A DNA stretch of 64,000 bases from Zeugodacus cucurbitae (lineage: Eukaryota > Arthropoda > Insecta > Diptera > Tephritidae), in assembly GCF_028554725.1 (NCBI RefSeq), contig NC_071669.1, forward strand, positions 57,516,501 through 57,580,500, given 5' to 3'. The notes beneath the pieces are model-generated. The model was not told the origin of the DNA, made no database searches, and saw only the letters and a list, made by a program, of their open reading frames with translations. This document shows, one piece after another, positions 60,357 through 64,000 of the stretch (positions within the stretch are counted from its first letter, which is position 1; every line of letters begins with the position of its first letter). Both the position numbers and the translations under genes were made by a program.

Positions 60357-62050
60357 TTAATCCAGTATTTTATATTTTTTGCATATTTTCCGAAATTCTT
60401 TCTGATAATTTTTGGAAAAAAAAATTACTTTCAAATTAAAAAGCCGTTTATTAACATATTGCTAACCAGACAAATTGTTATTTCCTGCTGAGGAATGCAT
60501 TTTCTATAAAAAACTGGCATGAAATGTCGAAATTTCAGGCATATCAACTTTGTAACTCAATAGCTTTGCACCACTGTGTCTGTTACAATTATAGCAACAA
60601 TACAAGTAAGTTAATTTTGAAAACAAAGCAGCTTCAAATAGACTTATGCACAAAAACTTAAAATACAATTTCAGATAGTCATGCTTCAATTACGTTTGTT
60701 GTGGGCTATAAATTTGAAAAAAAAAAAACAGAAAAAACACGCTAAAAATGCGTAGCTGGAAAAAGCAGTAGCTCATTTCCAGTTCATACTAATTTTTTTG
60801 CACAATTTGCTTCCATATTTTCCCAGCATATTCATTTTTTGTATATCATTTACTTTAATTAAAGCATCAGTGAGTGATTTACTGCGAAAAAATACAAAAT
60901 TGTTGGTGGAATAAAAGCAGTAATCCATTGGATTTAACGCGACTAGCTTATATGCTTGCAGTTAGTTAACGAATTCTGACGAAAGGATAAGGAGTGGTGA
61001 TGATTACAAATTCGGGGGGGATTTGGATTGGAAGCAAAGTGCTGCTGAGTTTTAAGTGATAGGCTTCTTAGCGACCTTGAGCATTGTGTTTCATTGTGGC
61101 CTAATTTAGAAATTTTCTTATTTACTTGTATGTTGTTTTTCTTTCATTGAATCGCATGTTTGACATACTTAACAGAATAAGGAGCCTGACTTCATTCTAA
61201 GCAAATGTAGAACTTCTTCAATATTTTCAATAAAGTTAAAGATTTCTTCAGTCAACTCTACTTATTGTTTCCGTTGCTTAGCAAAACTTCTTATAATCGC
61301 TACTACTGCAGGCGGTTTAAATCCAGCACACCTAATTATTATCGCCCTATTTATCTGTGTGCTTGTCTTGTGCTTGTGTGTAAGCATTCCTGATTTCTAA
61401 GTTGAAGTTGGTGTTATCAGATAACTGTGACAGTTCACAGAAGCTAAGCTAATTAATAAGAAGTATGACACCCAGTTTTAAACTGCATACATTTAGCTCT
61501 CAATAGATGAGTTATGGGGTTACGCTACTTATTTCTAACAATTGTGCATTGTTGTTGTTCTCAATACCCTCAAGCGCTGCCAACTTGACATATATTTTCA
61601 GAGTAATCATTAAGCAAAATAGTGACACACAACTTCATGAGATACAATAATAATTAATGACAGTTGTTCTTCAAATGCGCAAAGTTAAAGTTTGCATAAG
61701 GTTAGTGAGAATGGGATGTTATTATTGGAAGGACAAATATACGCTAATAAAAAGTGTGACTTTTAAGAGTTGGATTTTTCTATAACAAGAGGGATAAATG
61801 ATTATGTACATAATTCATTTATTAATTTCTCAATTAGCTAGTAAGGTAAAAATGGTAGCAAAAGTCCTTTCAAAAAACATCCCTCCTTATCATAATAAAT
61901 ATAGTGCGTAGTACTAAACTTGTTGTTTGATGATAGTTACAGGCAGTGGAAGTTAATACGGTGGAAAGCTATGGGGTAAAATATATCTTTAACTAGGTTC
62001 TTGCTTGCTTGGATACCATATCTGAATATTATGCTATGTTCTAAAGTGTA

Positions 62051-62123
62051 TGTTACTCATACGCACGGTATTGCCTAAAACATATTGGCTGGACTTTAGT
62101 TAATACAGATCGTATGAGTAACA
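62051..62123. mobile_element. 73-bp inverted-repeat unit (GTATGAGTAAC family)
   Basis: TGTTACTCATACG at 62051-62063 and its perfect 13-base inverse at 62111-62123 enclose 47 bases. The same termini are seen in the 57251-57398 cluster, suggesting a very small MITE family. Confidence 0.7.
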
Positions 62124-62145
62124 TTTAACTATTCGTTGTTTCTTC

Positions 62146-62660
62146 TTAAGAGGTTACGTCACCCAGAAATTAAAAAAAAAGATTGAATTTTAGTTTCTGC
62201 TTAATTTCGAAGTCTATATTGTAACAAGTATTTAGAATATTTTCCGTAAACAATGTCTCAATAATTACGAAAGTTATGATCATTAGAAGGGAAGAGGTCG
62301 AAAGTATATTTTTTTCTTCTTTTGCATTTTTCTCAAAACCACATTTATTGAGACCGTATACACGATAACTCAAAAACTATTCAACCGATTGACTTGAAAA
62401 TTAAAATACATCTTCCTAAATAGATTTTCCACAGAGTGACGTGGGATTTTTGCGATTGAATAATTTGAAAATTTTTTATCCAATTTTTTATACGGTATTT
62501 TAAGAACAAAATATAAAACAAATTTTTGGAAGTGCTTCCAATTGTGCAAAAATTCTTTTTTTTTTTTTAAACGTCACTCTGTTCAATATTTATAAAAAAT
62601 ATTATTTTATATGTTTCAGACAATCATGTACATTCACCATCAAGGTGTGCTCCGGAAAAA
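62146..62660. mobile_element. TTAA-flanked element, right end missing
   Basis: It starts TTAAGAGGTTACGTCACCCA and follows 9918-10572 through CTCAAAACCACATTTATTGA, CCACAGAGTGACGTGGGATT and GTGCTCCGGAAAAA. Similarity stops near 62660, about 50 bases before DINE-1-like copy 9. Confidence 0.78.
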
Positions 62661-62712
62661 TTGATTCACGCACTATAAACGCTTATATCTCTGCCATTTT
62701 AACTAAAAACAT

Positions 62713-63653
62713 TTTTATACTCTCGCAGCCTGTTGCACAGAGTATTATAATTTTGTTCACATAACAGTTGTGTGTGTCACCAAGAAATAAAAGAGTTAGA
62801 CATGGGGTTATATATATATAAATGATCAGGATGACGAGTGGAGTTGAAATCCGGATGTCTGTCCGTCCGTACGTCCGTGCAAGCTTGATAACTTGAGTAA
62901 AAATAGAGATATTTTAATGAAACTTGGAACACATGTTCCTTGGGATCATGAGAGGGTTGCTTTCGAAAATGAGCAAAATCGGTCCACTGCCACGCCCACA
63001 AAATGGCGAAAACCAAAAACACATAAAGTGCTATAACTAAACCATAAATAAAGTTATAACAGTAAAATTTGGAATAAAGGATCGCACTAGGAAGGGGCAT
63101 ATTTGGATGTCACTAACGAAAAACGTCAGAAACACTAAATTTCACATAATAAATGGCAGATGAAAGCTGCACTCAGATTTTTTTAAAAAATGGAAAATGG
63201 GCGTGGCGTCGCCCACTTATGGGTCAAAAACCATATCTCAGGAACTACTCGACCGATTTCAATAAACTTGGTTTGTAATAGTTTCCTTACATACCAATGA
63301 TATGTTGTGAAAATAGGCCAAATTGCTTCACAACCGCGCCTACTTCCTATATACCAGAACTTTGAAGACGATCTGAATTGTTTACTTTACAATATATAAA
63401 GTAAGCACTAGTGAAGATATCAGTGCACACTTTGCACAAATACTACGTTTATAGTGTGAAAGCCCTATTGTAAAAATCGCCAAAATCGGACCATATGTTT
63501 TCAAGGCCCCATATATCGAACATGATGACCTCGGTGCTTCTAACCTAATATTATGGTTTCCAACTTTCAATGGACTTTATACAATTCGTCATATATGAAT
63601 ATGTGGGTCAAATTTTGTATTATATAATATTAATTAAGTTAAATAAATAAATT
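62713..63653 (+). mobile_element. DINE-1-like (HINE) element, copy 9, lacks CTTG end
   Basis: It starts TTTTATACTCTCGCAGCCTG, has the TGTCTGTCCGTCCGTACGTC block, GCCACGCCCAC boxes and the copy-8 type second half (CTTCACAACCGCGCCTACTT; CTTTGAAGACGATCTGAA). Similarity to copy 8 ends at AAATAAATAAAT, just before the expected GCGAGAGTATAAAA, hairpin and CTTG end, which are absent. An internal segment of about 270 bases is deleted (joint near 63110). Confidence 0.87.
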
Positions 63654-63699
63654 TCGTGGGTTCATTTTAAAAAGTAAAACGAGGAAAATTCGAAAATGA

Positions 63700-64000
63700 A
63701 ATTATATTTTATTTACAATGAGCTAAAACTTGACTACGACCTTTAGTCTTTGGTGTCCGATGTCCTTCTCTCTGATTATGAAGGCGTTGGGAACCCTCAG
63801 AGTTCGACGCCCTAGTGTGAGCTTGTATATTTCTAATATTTTGTTCTTCAAGCCGCTGCACACGGTCTGTACTCGACACTCAAGCGCGTACTTGGGAGAT
63901 TTTGAAATTTTGTTTAGCAAGCAGCTGTGAGCGCTCGTTACTCGACTCTCTGGCAAGACGATTTTCAGTTTCAGATTAACATTCTCCATCACGGAGTCTT
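63700..64000 (-). pseudogene. Arg/Gln-rich coding remnant, possibly of Helitron origin
   Basis: In one minus-strand frame the translation reads TENRLARESSNERSQLLAKQ, then after a stop STDRVQRLEEQNIRNIQAHT and RASNSEGSQRLHNQREGHR, ending VLAHCK and stop. A periodic RLxxQNxRxxxxRA pattern of this kind is found N-terminal to Helitron helicase-like proteins of insects, but the match is from memory of the pattern and is weak. A longer open frame in another register shows no pattern. It continues beyond the window. Confidence 0.35.

Larger units (their letters stand above)
56979..64000 (-). other. intron of sif (at least 7 kb, continues beyond window)
   Basis: It is dense in small transposons: GTATGAGT repeats (57251-57398), a pogo-like MITE (57552-58017), a Tc1 remnant (58246-59095), a 42-base-TIR element (59850-60356), a 73-bp inverted-repeat unit (62051-62123), a TTAA element remnant (62146-62660) and DINE-1-like copy 9 (62713-63653). 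In 59096-59849 and 60357-62050 nothing else is recognised. Confidence 0.8.

Overview
This is insect nuclear DNA, most probably from a tephritid fruit fly (Bactrocera, Zeugodacus or Ceratitis type). The evidence is AT-rich sequence with very long introns, exons whose conceptual protein closely follows the dipteran still life (sif) gene, mariner and Tc1 remnants of fly type, and an abundant DINE-1-like (Helentron-associated) repeat. The genus cannot be fixed by eye.

One host gene spans the window. Nine exons on the minus strand encode part of SIF, the fly orthologue of the Rac guanine-nucleotide exchange factor Tiam1. In transcript order they are 56827-56978, 46579-46739, 34341-34484, 26588-26782, 17175-17283, 1888-2067, 1475-1612, 203-360 and 1-136 (cut by the window edge). 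Every junction has GT/AG, and the phases join without a break into about 457 residues: a linker, the whole DH domain, and most of the following PH domain. The PDZ and N-terminal regions lie beyond 64000, and the C terminus lies before position 1.

About 97% of the window is intron, much of it transposon remains. (1) Nine copies of one roughly 1-kb non-coding element have the architecture of Drosophila DINE-1: TTTTATACTCTCGC start, TCTGTCCGTCCGT block, GCCACGCCC boxes, an inverted GCGAGAGTATAAAA, a GTTCGG..CCGAAC hairpin and a CTTG end. (2) LINE 3' ends: two RTE-like, and three RNase H-bearing ends of which two carry CCTAA tails. (3) Tc1/mariner fossils: a rosa-like transposon, two mariner lineages and a Tc1-like element. 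(4) Several TIR elements of piggyBac-like (TTAA), pogo-like (TA) and unclassified types. (5) Tandem arrays and a 43-bp-arm perfect palindrome.

Layout: 1-2.1 kb, four terminal exons flanked by duplicated intron sequence; 2.1-17.2 kb, intron with three DINE-1-like copies, a duplicated TTAA element and mariner pieces; 17.2-26.6 kb, a tandem array beside an exon, a LINE RNase H remnant and a DINE-1-like copy; 26.8-34.3 kb, a dead mariner, a TTAA MITE inside a tandem array and a nested DINE-1-like copy; 34.5-46.6 kb, an RTE end, a palindrome and a LINE end with intact target-site duplication; 46.7-56.8 kb, a LINE end and the rosa-like transposon split by a DINE-1-like copy; 57-64 kb, a dense cluster of TIR elements. 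No tRNA, rRNA, CRISPR array or second intact gene was recognised.
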